From the NCBI RefSeq assembly GCF_900699045.1, contig NZ_CAADHL010000002.1, positions 186,001-250,000 on the forward strand: 64,000 nucleotides of DNA, given 5' to 3'. A program made the position numbers and the translations under genes. Every line of letters starts with the position of its first letter. Within the stretch, counting starts at the first letter, position 1. This document shows, in pieces, positions 51,972 to 62,649 of the stretch. The DNA is from Candidatus Williamhamiltonella defendens. Lineage in GTDB: Bacteria > Pseudomonadota > Gammaproteobacteria > Enterobacterales > Enterobacteriaceae. A model generated the notes under the pieces. It had not been told where the DNA came from, made no database searches, and saw only the letters and a program-made list of their open reading frames with translations.

Positions 51972-52457
51972 ACAACAAAATTTGTTTCAGATTTAGTTTT
52001 TATACTTATATAAAGATTGTCGGATCTCACTGAACGCAAAGATTTATTAATCTGTTATTCGTCCGCCCCAACATATTATTTGATATTTCCATAAATATTT
52101 GGATTTTTAGTATAATCTATTTTTTCGTACTCTCCGTGTTTTTTATAAGTAAATCTATACATCACATTCATTTGGATTAAAAATGAATAAATATTTTTAT
52201 TATTAATGAATCTTAATTTTTAAAATATTGAGGAGGCTCATTTTATTATAATTAAATTAGAAAAAGCGATTTAAGAGGTGTAAGCACTATATTTATCTAA
52301 GATTTTTGAGAAATTTAATCCATAACGTTAACTTAAATTTAGGCTTTCAGGGTTCAATTTTTTAAAAAATCATTCACAAAAAAGTAAAATCCTGTCATAT
52401 ATTTCATAAATTATTTCGCTATTTCGTTATGAATTCATTTTATCAAAAAGGATAATT
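51972..52457. other. Intergenic region upstream of dapB
   Basis: About 490 bases, very AT-rich between 52080 and 52280. It must hold the dapB promoter but I cannot single out a good one. The dapB ribosome-binding site AAGGA is at 52448-52452. Confidence 0.4.
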
Positions 52458-53279
52458 ATGAAAAAAAAAGTGCGGATTGCTATTTTGGGTGCTTCAGGGC
52501 GTATGGGTCTGCAATTGATTCAGGCGGTTCATCAATCTGAAGCAGCGACCCTTGTCGCTGCCTTAGTACGCAAAAAATCTCCACTGATTAACATAGATGC
52601 GGGCGAATTTGCCGGTATTGGTTCAATTAAGGTTGTGTTTAGTGATAATTTAGAAGTGATCTCTGATGCGTTTGACATTATGATTGATTTTACCTCTCCA
52701 CAGGCAACGCTCTCTCACTTAGACTTTTGCTGCAAGCAGAAAAAATCCATGATTATTGGCACTACAGGTTTTGATGAGTTAGGTAAAGCAGAGATCAAAA
52801 AAGCGGCAAAAAAAATAGGGATTGTATTTTCAGCAAACTTTAGTATCGGAGTCAACCTGATGCTACAATTTTTAGAAAAAACGGCCATCATGATAGGGAA
52901 TCATTCAGATATTGAAATTATTGAAGTACATCATCGTTATAAAAAAGATGCCCCCTCTGGTACGGCCTTAGCAATGGGGGAAAGAATTGCAAAAGCGTTA
53001 GGTAAAGATTTACAAAAAGAAACTATTTTTGATCTGACAGCTTCCTTAAATGAAAGAGCATTCGGAAAAATTCATTTTTCTACTATTCGAGCGGGTGATA
53101 TTGTTGGGGAACATACCGTGTTATTTACCGGTATAGGAGAAAGTTTTGAAATGACTCATAAAGCGACCAGTAGAATCAATTTTGCAAATGGGGCTGTCAG
53201 AGCCGCGCTTTGGCTCGCTAAAAAAAATCAAAATGGGGTTTTTGATATGAATGATGTACTTGATTTCAATAAATTTTAA
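52458..53279 (+). CDS. dapB: 4-hydroxy-tetrahydrodipicolinate reductase
   Basis: DapB reduces the product of DapA with NAD(P)H, on the way to diaminopimelate and lysine, so it serves both peptidoglycan and protein synthesis. It has 273 residues, the E. coli length. The Rossmann motif is ILGASGRMG (residues 9-17); IGTTGF, SANFSIGVNLML and the catalytic region IEVHHRYKKDAPSGTA (His and Lys) are intact, and the end reads GVFDMNDVLDFNKF. It stands alone, with a terminator 5 bases after the stop. Confidence 0.97.
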   Translation: MKKKVRIAILGASGRMGLQLIQAVHQSEAATLVAALVRKKSPLINIDAGEFAGIGSIKVVFSDNLEVISDAFDIMIDFTSPQATLSHLDFCCKQKKSMIIGTTGFDELGKAEIKKAAKKIGIVFSANFSIGVNLMLQFLEKTAIMIGNHSDIEIIEVHHRYKKDAPSGTALAMGERIAKALGKDLQKETIFDLTASLNERAFGKIHFSTIRAGDIVGEHTVLFTGIGESFEMTHKATSRINFANGAVRAALWLAKKNQNGVFDMNDVLDFNKF

Positions 53280-53283
53280 AGCT

Positions 53284-53305
53284 CCTCGCCTTTTAAAAGG
53301 CGAGG
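53284..53305. terminator. Terminator between convergent dapB and brnQ
   Basis: CCTCGCCTTTT (53284-53294) is followed directly by AAAAGGCGAGG (53295-53305), a perfect 11-bp inverted repeat. The A and T blocks sit inside the palindrome and there is no long T-run outside it, so strength is uncertain, but its place between two converging genes fits a shared terminator. Confidence 0.6.
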
Positions 53306-53314
53306 AAGATATCT

Positions 53315-54634
53315 TTAAGACGAAACGTTTTTTTGCTCTCTAGAAAAAATGCGATCATAGATTGCAACGATCAGAAAAGTGACGATAGAGGGCAATAACC
53401 AAGCCAGCCCTTCTTTTGTTAAAGGAAAATGTTCGATCCAAGAAGGTAATAGATCTGAGAAAACTGAAGCTTTCAGGCCATCAAAAATACCAAAAATCAA
53501 ACTCATTAGCATGACTGAGGAAACGATAATGCTTTGATTACGCCACCAGTTTAAGGTAAAACTTAATAAGACTAATACAATGCAAGGAGGATAAATAGCT
53601 GTCAGTACAGGAACCGAAAAATAAATAAGATGACTTAATCCCAAATTTGAAACCAGCATTGAAAAAAGACCTAATATAAAAATCAATGTGCGATAAGAAA
53701 AAGGCACAAATTGACTGAAAAATTCAGCACAGGCGCAGGTTAAACCAATCGCAGTGATCATACAGGCAATGAAAATAAGCCCTGCCAAAAAAATATTTCC
53801 TAAATTACCAAAGGTATGCTGAACGTAAGCGTGTAAAATGACGGTACTATTTTGAGCGTTTGGAATTAAAACACCGCTATCAGATCCTAATTTAAATAAA
53901 CTCATATAAATTAATGTCAGCCCAATACCACAAATCAAACCAGCATAAATGGTATAGCGTGTCAGTAACACCGGAGAAACAATGCCACGAGAACGAGCTG
54001 TATTCACAATCACAATCCCGAATACTAAAGCTCCAAGAGTATCCATGGTTAAGTAACCATTAACAAAACCCGTTGAAAAGGGAATTTGTTGATAAATGTC
54101 ACTGACAGGGATCGTAGAACCCGAAGACCACAAACAGGCAGAGATGCCAAGAATGCTCAAAGCCAAGATTTTTAAAGGAGCCAAGATATGCCCAATACTG
54201 TCTAACAAACGGCCAGGGTATAAGGAAATAAAAACCACCAACCCGAAGTAAATGACAGTATAAATTAGCAAGGGCAATGCGCTGTCGCCGGTAAGGGGAG
54301 CAATACCAAGTTCAAAAGAAACAGTGGCAGTACGGGGAGTGGCAAACAAAGGTCCAACACATAAATAGCACGCTGTAGCTAAAATCAGACCTGCTTTTCG
54401 ACCTATCGGGGCACTTAAGTTATCAATTCCCCCTCCAACACGTGCTAATGCGATAACAGTAATGACAGGTAAACCCACAGCTGTTATTAAAAACCCTGTT
54501 GCTGCAAGCAATAAGTGTTCGCCAGATTGAAAACCTATTATAGGGGGATAGATAATATTACCGGCCCCTATAAACAAGGCAAAAGTCATAAAACCTAATG
54601 CCAAAATATCTCTAAACGATAAGCGATTATTCAT
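53315..54634 (-). CDS. brnQ: Branched-chain amino acid transporter BrnQ
   Basis: This is a cation-coupled importer of leucine, isoleucine and valine (LIVCS family) in the inner membrane. It has 439 residues, the E. coli length, with about 12 hydrophobic segments. The N-terminus reads [28 protein letters not shown] (adjoining blocks), typical of the family, and [20 protein letters not shown] is intact. It is convergent with dapB. Amino-acid importers are often retained in host-dependent bacteria. Confidence 0.95.
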   Translation of the reverse strand: MNNRLSFRDILALGFMTFALFIGAGNIIYPPIIGFQSGEHLLLAATGFLITAVGLPVITVIALARVGGGIDNLSAPIGRKAGLILATACYLCVGPLFATPRTATVSFELGIAPLTGDSALPLLIYTVIYFGLVVFISLYPGRLLDSIGHILAPLKILALSILGISACLWSSGSTIPVSDIYQQIPFSTGFVNGYLTMDTLGALVFGIVIVNTARSRGIVSPVLLTRYTIYAGLICGIGLTLIYMSLFKLGSDSGVLIPNAQNSTVILHAYVQHTFGNLGNIFLAGLIFIACMITAIGLTCACAEFFSQFVPFSYRTLIFILGLFSMLVSNLGLSHLIYFSVPVLTAIYPPCIVLVLLSFTLNWWRNQSIIVSSVMLMSLIFGIFDGLKASVFSDLLPSWIEHFPLTKEGLAWLLPSIVTFLIVAIYDRIFSREQKNVSS

Positions 54635-55242
54635 ACTGATTTTTTCACCTAATTTATTGTGTTATTTAGTCAATTAATCCGGTAGAAAAATTTCATTATC
54701 CATTTTCCCAGTTTATTAAAAATCATATAAATTTATGACAATTTTTAAGTAATATAATTATTTTTATGATATGTAAAGTTTTTTATTTTTATAAAATATA
54801 TTATCGTTATCTCTTTAAATTTAAATGAATAAAATAGCTAAATAAATATGAGTCATTTTTAGCATAAAGATATTATAAAATAAAAAATTAATAAAACTAT
54901 ACTCGTTTTTTTATTAAGATGATGAAAGATTAATTAATATAAATAATTAGTAAGATATTTTATTCATTAGATCAAACTTAAATGCAAAAATAAATTAATC
55001 GTTTTAGTTGAAAGAATAAAAATGTATTTATATTTTATAAAATAAAATGTTTATTTATAAATGATAATACATTTTATAATGTTAATATTATTTTTTAAAT
55101 TTTAATCATATTAATTTTCATTAACATGAAAAAGTGAGTATCAATTTTATAAAAAGTTAATGATCAGTATATCATTCATGATTTTGTAAAATATTTTTGT
55201 TAAAATGTGGCGACTCAATAACCTCGTATTAAGGCTTATCTC
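54635..55242. other. brnQ-argS divergent intergenic region
   Basis: About 600 bases, among the most AT-rich of the window. It must contain promoters for both genes. Near argS, TGTTAAAAT (55198-55206) is an extended -10 element (TGnTAAAAT) at a suitable distance (about 37 bases) from the start codon, without a good -35. Nothing else is visible. Confidence 0.45.
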
Positions 55243-56973
55243 TTGAATATTCAACTATTTTTATCAGAAAAAATACGTCATGCCCTGATAATGGCTGGTG
55301 CGCCTGATGACAGCGATGCTCAGCTACATCCTTCAGGTAGAACGCAATTTGGGGATTATCAGGCCGATGGTGTGATGTCCTGCGCAAAAAAACAACGCAT
55401 CCCCCCTAGAGAATTAGCAGCAAAAGTGCTTGAGCATCTTGATCTCACAGGTATTGCTAGAAAAGTAGAGATCGCCGGCCAAGGATTTATCAATATTTTT
55501 TTAGATGAGCAATGGATCTCTCAAAAAATAGAGGAGATTTTTATCGGGCCAAAATTAGGATTAACTCCGGTGACGCCTGAAAGAATTGTGATCGATTACT
55601 CGTCTCCTAATGTTGCCAAAGAAATGCATGTCGGTCATTTACGTTCAACCATTATTGGCGATGCGATGGCGCGCACTTTGTCTTTTCTTGGTCATCATGT
55701 GATTCGAGCAAATCATATCGGTGATTGGGGAACTCAGTTTGGCATGCTGATCGCCTATCTAGAAAAAATTCAACATCATCATGATCTAGAAATGGCGTTA
55801 TCAGATTTAGAAAATATTTATCGCGAAGCAAAGAAACATTATGATGCGGATGAAATTTTCGCTCAGCGTGCGCGGGATTATGTCGTCAAACTACAGAGCG
55901 GGGATCCCTATTGTCGTGAGATATGGCAAAAACTAGTTGATATCACAATGACACAAAATCACCTATCTTACGAACGCCTCAAAGTGACTCTGACCCCTGA
56001 GGATATGATGGGCGAAAGCCTCTATAACGATATGTTGCCGAATATTGTTGAAGATTTGATTGCCAAAGGCGTTGCGGTCAAAGATCAAGGTTCTATGTTG
56101 GTCTTCCTTGAAGGATATCAAAATAAAATGGGCAAGCCGATGGGAGTGGTGATTCAAAAAAAAGATAAGGGATATCTTTATGTGACCACTGATATTGCTT
56201 GCGTCAAATATCGGTGTGAAATCTTAAAGGCAGACCGTATTTTGTATTATATCGATTCTCGTCAGAATCAACATTTAGCCCAAGTTTGGGCAATTGCGCG
56301 CCTTGCAGGTTATGTGCCTGAATCTGTTGCATTGGAGCATCATATGTTCGGCATGATGCTTGGAAAAGATGGCAAGCCTTTTAAAACTCGTACAGGTGGG
56401 ACCGTCAAATTATCAGATTTGCTAGATGAAGCAGTAGAACGTGCAGGGAAATTAATTAGGGAGAAAAATCCAGATTTGAATGAAGCCGATTTCAATAACC
56501 TGATTCAATCCGTGGCGATAGGGGCAGTTAAATATGCGGATTTATCAAAAAATCGAACCACTAATTATATTTTTGATTGGGATCGTATGTTGTCATTTGA
56601 AGGCAATACAGCCCCCTATATTCAATACGCATATAGCCGTGTGACATCATTATTTAAAAAATCAGGCTTGGATGAAAAAAAGATCATATCGCCTGTTCTC
56701 ATTCAAGAGGAAAAAGAAAGGAGTTTAGCCATTCGTTTATTACAGTTTGAAGAAATGATCAGCACTATGGCTCGGGATGGTACGCCTCATTTGATGTGTT
56801 CGTATCTTTATGATTTAGCCACCCAATTTTCTACTTTTTATGAGTCTTGTCCTATGCTTAATGCCAAAAATAAACAGATTCGTCAGAGCCGATTAAAATT
56901 AGCTTGGCTGACTGCAAAAACTCTTAAGCTGGGGCTAGAGAATTTAGGCATTGAGACGGTCGAGAGAATGTAA
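55243..56973 (+). CDS. argS: Arginyl-tRNA synthetase
   Basis: This class I synthetase charges tRNA-Arg and needs the tRNA for activation. It has 576 residues (E. coli 577). The start is TTG (55243), giving [21 protein letters not shown]. coli argS also uses a non-ATG start. The N-terminal Add-1 domain covers about 1-110; HIGH is HVGHLRS (about residue 130); the family has no canonical KMSK and here reads [14 protein letters not shown]. The anticodon-binding C-terminus ends [14 protein letters not shown]. It is convergent with murJ, 6 bases apart. Confidence 0.97.
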   Translation: MNIQLFLSEKIRHALIMAGAPDDSDAQLHPSGRTQFGDYQADGVMSCAKKQRIPPRELAAKVLEHLDLTGIARKVEIAGQGFINIFLDEQWISQKIEEIFIGPKLGLTPVTPERIVIDYSSPNVAKEMHVGHLRSTIIGDAMARTLSFLGHHVIRANHIGDWGTQFGMLIAYLEKIQHHHDLEMALSDLENIYREAKKHYDADEIFAQRARDYVVKLQSGDPYCREIWQKLVDITMTQNHLSYERLKVTLTPEDMMGESLYNDMLPNIVEDLIAKGVAVKDQGSMLVFLEGYQNKMGKPMGVVIQKKDKGYLYVTTDIACVKYRCEILKADRILYYIDSRQNQHLAQVWAIARLAGYVPESVALEHHMFGMMLGKDGKPFKTRTGGTVKLSDLLDEAVERAGKLIREKNPDLNEADFNNLIQSVAIGAVKYADLSKNRTTNYIFDWDRMLSFEGNTAPYIQYAYSRVTSLFKKSGLDEKKIISPVLIQEEKERSLAIRLLQFEEMISTMARDGTPHLMCSYLYDLATQFSTFYESCPMLNAKNKQIRQSRLKLAWLTAKTLKLGLENLGIETVERM

Positions 56974-56979
56974 GGAAGT

Positions 56980-58521
56980 TTAATGTAATCTCTGAAAAAA
57001 ATGTCTGAGTCTAACTCCTAAAATTAATAAAACTGTAAAATAAGAGATGGCCCCTGCAATCACAATACCTGACAAACGGAACAATCTGTAGATCATTCCT
57101 CCTAAATCCCAAGGGGGCATGATCGATAGTAGTCCAAATAAAACTACACACATCACAGAAACTGCCATCAATAATTTTGCGATAAATGGGCACCAACCGC
57201 TTTGTGATTGAAAAATATTTTTTTTGCGTAATTGCCAATAGAGTAATGCGGCGTTTAGGCAGGCAGCCAAACTAATAGAGAGGGATAAACCTGCGTGTTT
57301 TAAAGGACCAATGAAGATCAGATTCATTATTTGAGTCATGAATAATGTGAACAACGCTATCTTCATGGGCGTTTTAATATCTTGGCGCGAATAAAATCCG
57401 GGTGATAATACTTTGATGATCATCAATCCTGGCAAACCAATCGAATAGGCAATTAACGCTCTTTGTGTCATTTCTGCGTCAAAAGCGGTGAATTTCTCAT
57501 ATTGAAATAAGGACAGGGTCAAAGGTTTGGCAATGATGATTAAGGCAAAAGCTGCAGGTAAAGCTAATAACAAACACAGCCGAAGACCCGTATCAATCAG
57601 TCTGGAATATTCAAGTACCTCGCCATTTGCAAAACTTTTCGCAAGGTAAGGTAATAAAATGGTACCTAATGCGGCACCTAATATCCCCGCGGGAAATTCT
57701 ATCAAACGATCCGCATAATACATCCAAGAAACAGAACCTGAGACCAAAAAAGAAGCATAAATAGTATTGATGATTAAAGAAATTTGACTGACGCAGACCC
57801 CTAAAATAGCAGGGCACATTTGTTTCATCACGCGCCAACTTCCAGCATGTTTTAAATTAATACGGGGTAAAACGAGCATCCCGATTTTTTTTAAATAAGG
57901 CAATTGATAAAATAGCTGGAGGACTCCTCCCAACAACACCCCCCAAGCCAATGCCAATATAGGCGGATCAAAATAAGGAGCAGCAAATAAAGCAAACCCT
58001 ATCATGCTGATATTGAGGAGGGTAGGTGTAAAAGCAGGAATCGAAAAATGATTCCAGGTATTGAGTAATACTCCTGCCAAAGAAGCCAATGAAATTAAAA
58101 AAATATAAGGAAAGGTAATACGTAGTAAAGAAGAAGTTAAAGCAAAGGCAAATTGATCGGGTGTATCACAAAAACCCGGCACCGTGACGTAAATGATCCA
58201 AGGTGCGACAAGTATACCTAATGCGGTGATCATGATTAAGACCAAGCTTAGTGCGCCTGAAATGTAAGCGACAAAGGTGCGTGTGGCCTCTTCTCCTTTT
58301 TGATTTTTATATTCTGCTAAAATCGGCACAAAGACTTGAGAAAAAGCCCCTTCAGCAAAAATACGCCTTAACAGATTTGGTAATTTAAAAGCAACGAAAA
58401 ACGCATCGCTCGCTACCCCTGCACCGAATGTTTTAGCAACGATTGCATCACGAGTAAATCCTAATATCCGAGAAAAAAAGGTCATGGAACTGACGGTTGC
58501 CAGCGATTTTAATAGATTCAT
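56980..58521 (-). CDS. murJ: Lipid II flippase MurJ
   Basis: MurJ turns lipid II across the inner membrane for peptidoglycan synthesis. It has 513 residues (E. coli 511) and 14 expected transmembrane helices of the MOP fold. The essential arginines near the N-terminus are in [20 protein letters not shown], and [20 protein letters not shown] and [15 protein letters not shown] are intact. The gene is complete. Its strand is opposite to argS and xthA; the next 700 bases upstream carry no gene. Confidence 0.97.
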   Translation of the reverse strand: MNLLKSLATVSSMTFFSRILGFTRDAIVAKTFGAGVASDAFFVAFKLPNLLRRIFAEGAFSQVFVPILAEYKNQKGEEATRTFVAYISGALSLVLIMITALGILVAPWIIYVTVPGFCDTPDQFAFALTSSLLRITFPYIFLISLASLAGVLLNTWNHFSIPAFTPTLLNISMIGFALFAAPYFDPPILALAWGVLLGGVLQLFYQLPYLKKIGMLVLPRINLKHAGSWRVMKQMCPAILGVCVSQISLIINTIYASFLVSGSVSWMYYADRLIEFPAGILGAALGTILLPYLAKSFANGEVLEYSRLIDTGLRLCLLLALPAAFALIIIAKPLTLSLFQYEKFTAFDAEMTQRALIAYSIGLPGLMIIKVLSPGFYSRQDIKTPMKIALFTLFMTQIMNLIFIGPLKHAGLSLSISLAACLNAALLYWQLRKKNIFQSQSGWCPFIAKLLMAVSVMCVVLFGLLSIMPPWDLGGMIYRLFRLSGIVIAGAISYFTVLLILGVRLRHFFQRLH

Positions 58522-59226
58522 ATAGTGCCAAACATGTCATTTTAAGAATGAGTTTGTATCGCTTTATGGATAACGTCGCTATCTGAAGAGATGCATGACA
58601 AAATTGCTGGGACATTGATTAAAAGAAATGAGTATTTCTAACATTCAATCAACACATTAATAAAGATGCCCCATCTATCCTACATCGTGTGCAAGCGAAT
58701 CAGGATTCACTTTTAGATGGGAAATGTCTACAATTTTTTAGAACCTCTTGAGGCATCTTTATTTAATTTACTATTAAAATAGTGGGCTGAAAAACTCTTA
58801 ATGCCTTTTCTAAGGCAGTCTGACTGAAGTTTTTAGATTGCAGAGCAACGTTTAAAAGCTGGACTTGGACAATGATACTTTTTATACAGGGTAATTTATA
58901 GCTAAGCGTATTGGTCGTTAAATTTGTTTTTTATTCTATATTTATTATACGATGAAACGCGTGGGATTGCAATTGAAAAGGATTTATCCCAGTCCTTTAC
59001 CTTAAGGGTCACTGTAAAGCACCATGCAAATATGACCAAAAAATGAGATGGCTAAACTCTGTTAAAATCATTATTTTAATGAAAAATGAGGTGCATTTTT
59101 CATTAAAAATCCATACATTCAGTTGATAGGGTATATGCCGATCAAAAAGTCGACTGCTCCATCTTTTTTCACTTTTGCTGGACTGTTAGTATACCGTCCT
59201 ATTTTTGACTCAAAGTGGATGCTAAA
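58522..59226. other. murJ-xthA divergent intergenic region
   Basis: About 700 bases. No frame gives recognisable protein. A small plus-strand frame near 59119-59226 is open into xthA (GTG at 59215 and 59227). AT-rich parts at about 58920-58950 and 59065-59110 may hold promoters. I see nothing else. Confidence 0.4.
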
Positions 59227-60033
59227 GTGAAATTTGTTTCTTTTAATATAAATGGGCTGAGGGCGCACCCTCATCAACTCGCTGCTATTATTGAAAAACA
59301 TGATCCGTATCTCATTGGTTTACAGGAAACAAAAGTCCATGACGATATGTTCCCTCTGGAGGAAGTTCGTCGTCATGGCTATCATGTTTTTTATCATGGG
59401 CAAAAAGGTCATTATGGGGTGGCATTACTCACGAAAGATTCGCCTTTAGCGATCCGCAGAGGTTTTCCAACAGATCAAGAAGATGCGCAACGCCGTATTA
59501 TTATGGCCGATTTGAAAACGCCTCAAGGCACAATCACTGTGATCAATGGATATTTTCCGCAAGGTGAACGTCGTTTGCATCCTACGAAATTTCTTGCCAA
59601 AGCCCGTTTTTATGAAGATTTACATCGCTATTTAACACAGTATTTTTCTGTGCAATTACATGTGCTGATCATGGGAGATTTTAATATTTGCCCCACCAAT
59701 GGAGATATTGGTATTGGAGAACAAAATCGAAAACGTTGGTTAAGCAGCGGTAAATGTGCTTTTTTACCAGAAGAGCGTGCTTGGTTTGAACATCTTCAAT
59801 CCTGGGGATTAATTGATCTCTTTCGAGTTGCGTACCCTGACTATGAACATCAATATTCGTGGTTTGATTATCGTTCAAAAGGTTTTAATGAAAATCGAGG
59901 GCTTCGCATTGATTTATTACTAGCAAGCATTCCTTTAGCGCGCTTGGCTATTAACAGTGGCATTGATTATGATATCCGTGGAATGGAAAAACCCTCTGAT
60001 CATGCTCCTGTTTGGTCTGAATTTAAGTTGTGA
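59227..60033 (+). CDS. xthA: Exodeoxyribonuclease III
   Basis: This is the major AP endonuclease and 3'-phosphatase of base excision repair. With the GTG start at 59227 it has 268 residues, the E. coli length, beginning [20 protein letters not shown]; an earlier GTG (59215) adds four residues the family lacks. Active-site residues are present: Asn in NING, Glu in [10 protein letters not shown], Asp and Asn in IMGDFNICP, Asp in GLRIDLLLA and His in KPSDHAPVW. It is followed by sppA, 53 bases downstream on the same strand. Confidence 0.96.
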   Translation: MKFVSFNINGLRAHPHQLAAIIEKHDPYLIGLQETKVHDDMFPLEEVRRHGYHVFYHGQKGHYGVALLTKDSPLAIRRGFPTDQEDAQRRIIMADLKTPQGTITVINGYFPQGERRLHPTKFLAKARFYEDLHRYLTQYFSVQLHVLIMGDFNICPTNGDIGIGEQNRKRWLSSGKCAFLPEERAWFEHLQSWGLIDLFRVAYPDYEHQYSWFDYRSKGFNENRGLRIDLLLASIPLARLAINSGIDYDIRGMEKPSDHAPVWSEFKL

Positions 60034-60086
60034 TGAAAGCAAAGTACTGTTTTGTAACTAACTGATTGAATTTTTGAGGAAAATAA

Positions 60087-61931
60087 ATGCGTACTGTATG
60101 GCAGTTCATGGGCGGTTTTGTTCGCTGGATATGGCGGTCAATTAATTTTATGCGAGTATTAGTGCTAAATTTATGCTTTTTGTTATTGATTATAATTGGA
60201 GTGATGACCTATCTCCATTTTCAAAATGGACCACTTGAGCCGGTAAAAGGGGCACTATTGGTTGATTTAAGGGGTATTGTACAAGATAAACCCGCTACCA
60301 ATACTCTTTTTCGCCAGTGGAGTAAAAAATTATTAGAAAGGGAGCAAAATAAGCTTCAAGAAAATTCACTGTTTGATATCGTAGAGATAGTGCGTCAAGC
60401 CAAAATAGATAATAATATCAATGGATTAGTATTATCATTAAGTCATTTAATCGCAATCGATCAACCTTCTTTACAATATATTGGGAAGGCGCTTCGCGAA
60501 TTTCGAGAGACAGGAAAGCCCATATATGCGATAGGTGATAGCTATACTCAGGAACAATATTATCTTGCTAGTTTCGCCAATAAAATTTATTTAAGCCCCC
60601 AAGGAACAGTAGATATACACGGGTTTGCAACCCATCAGCTTTACTATAAATCTCTTATAGATAAGCTAAAGATCAACAGTCATATTTTTCGTGTAGGGAC
60701 TTATAAATCTGCAGTTGAACCCTTTATGCGTAATGATATGTCGCCTGATGTACGAGAGGCAGATCAACGTTGGATTCATCAGTTATGGCGAAATTATCTT
60801 GAAGTTGTGGCGAAAAATCGTCATTTAACGGCGGAACAATTTTTCCCTGCAATCCCAGAGTTATTAAGTCGATTAGATGCTAACGATGGAAATACCGCTC
60901 AGTATGCTTTGAATAATAAATGGGTCGATCAATTAGCTTCTCGTTCAGAAGTCGAAAAAGAATTTGTGCGTATTTTTGGATGGGATCAAAAAAATGAAGA
61001 TTTTAATTTTATTAGTATTTATGAGTATAATCTGAAACTTAAAATAGACCCCAAAAAAAATGACCATCATATAGCCGTTATTTTTGTAAATGGCATGATT
61101 ACAGACGGTCTTAAAACACCTAATAACGTAGGCGCAGAGGATACTGCCTACGAAATTCGTCAAGCACGTTTAAATCCAAAAATTAAAGCGGTGATTTTAC
61201 GTGTGAATAGCCCTGGTGGCAGTGTGTCAGCTTCAGAATTGATTCGCTCTGAATTAGCAACATTGCACGAAGCTAAAAAACCGCTGGTGGTTTCGATGGG
61301 CGGCTTGGGTGCTTCTGGGGGATATTGGATCTCTACCCCTTCGGATTGTATTATTGCCAGTCCAAGCACTTTGACTGGATCTATTGGCATTTTTGGTGTG
61401 ATCAATACCTTTGAAAATTCGTTAAAAAGCATTGGGGTTTCAACAGATGGTGTTGGTACCTCGCCCTTATCTAATATTTCTATCACCAAAAATTTATCGC
61501 CTGAATTTTCTAAAATCATGCAAATGAATGTTGAGAATGGCTATAAAATTTTTGTTAAATTGGTCGCAGCAGCTCGACATCAAGATTCTAAGCAGATTGA
61601 CTCTATTGCTCAGGGTCGTGTTTGGACGGGTTTTGATGCTAAAAATAATGGTTTGATAGATCAGCTCGGCGATTTTGATGACGCCGTTGAAAAAGCGGCA
61701 GAATTAGCAAATCTAAAAAATTATCAACTCTATCAGTTTGGTGATCAACTTAACTTCAGAGATATATTATTTGATCAGATAAATGCGGCTCTGCCTTTTG
61801 CTTTTGAAATGCAATCGCCGCTGTCTGATATCGTGAGCATATTCAATCGACATTCTCCTAATTTTGTTCAGTCTCTACAAGATCCATTAAATCGTTATGC
61901 TATCTGTCTAAATTGTAGAGAGGTTAATTAG
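60087..61931 (+). CDS. sppA: Signal peptide peptidase SppA, 67 kDa type
   Basis: SppA is an inner-membrane serine protease that degrades cleaved signal peptides. It has 614 residues (E. coli 618). One membrane anchor lies at about residues 22-46 (RVLVLNLCFLLLIIIGVMTY). The Lys general base is in RVGTYKSAVEPF and the Ser nucleophile in MGGLGASGGYWIS, with the family Lys/Ser dyad spread over the two repeated halves. The end reads RYAICLNCREVN. Length and motifs indicate a working gene. A ribosome-binding site GAGGAAA lies upstream. Confidence 0.96.
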   Translation: MRTVWQFMGGFVRWIWRSINFMRVLVLNLCFLLLIIIGVMTYLHFQNGPLEPVKGALLVDLRGIVQDKPATNTLFRQWSKKLLEREQNKLQENSLFDIVEIVRQAKIDNNINGLVLSLSHLIAIDQPSLQYIGKALREFRETGKPIYAIGDSYTQEQYYLASFANKIYLSPQGTVDIHGFATHQLYYKSLIDKLKINSHIFRVGTYKSAVEPFMRNDMSPDVREADQRWIHQLWRNYLEVVAKNRHLTAEQFFPAIPELLSRLDANDGNTAQYALNNKWVDQLASRSEVEKEFVRIFGWDQKNEDFNFISIYEYNLKLKIDPKKNDHHIAVIFVNGMITDGLKTPNNVGAEDTAYEIRQARLNPKIKAVILRVNSPGGSVSASELIRSELATLHEAKKPLVVSMGGLGASGGYWISTPSDCIIASPSTLTGSIGIFGVINTFENSLKSIGVSTDGVGTSPLSNISITKNLSPEFSKIMQMNVENGYKIFVKLVAAARHQDSKQIDSIAQGRVWTGFDAKNNGLIDQLGDFDDAVEKAAELANLKNYQLYQFGDQLNFRDILFDQINAALPFAFEMQSPLSDIVSIFNRHSPNFVQSLQDPLNRYAICLNCREVN

Positions 61932-62454
<523 letters not shown>

Positions 62455-62584
62455 GATTAAAGTTTTATTCGTCATCACGTTCCGTTTTTCTGATCAATAA
62501 TATTGAGATTTGATGCAAAGCTAGCTATTCGCTTTCATGAACCTAGATATCAATCAAATCAAGACAAAATGATATTGACTTTAG

Positions 62585-62620
62585 GCTGTGTATTTTTGAT
62601 TTAAAAATGCACAGCTTTTT
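62585..62620 (+). terminator. Terminator/attenuator between rpsU and dnaG
   Basis: GCTGTGTATTTTT (62585-62597) pairs with AAAAATGCACAGC (62603-62615) over 13 positions with one G-T wobble and a 5-base loop, followed by TTTTT. The E. coli operon has a terminator at the same place, which lets rpsU be expressed far more than dnaG (established knowledge). Confidence 0.8.
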
Positions 62621-62649
62621 CGCGTTTTTATACAGGCGAATAAACGATT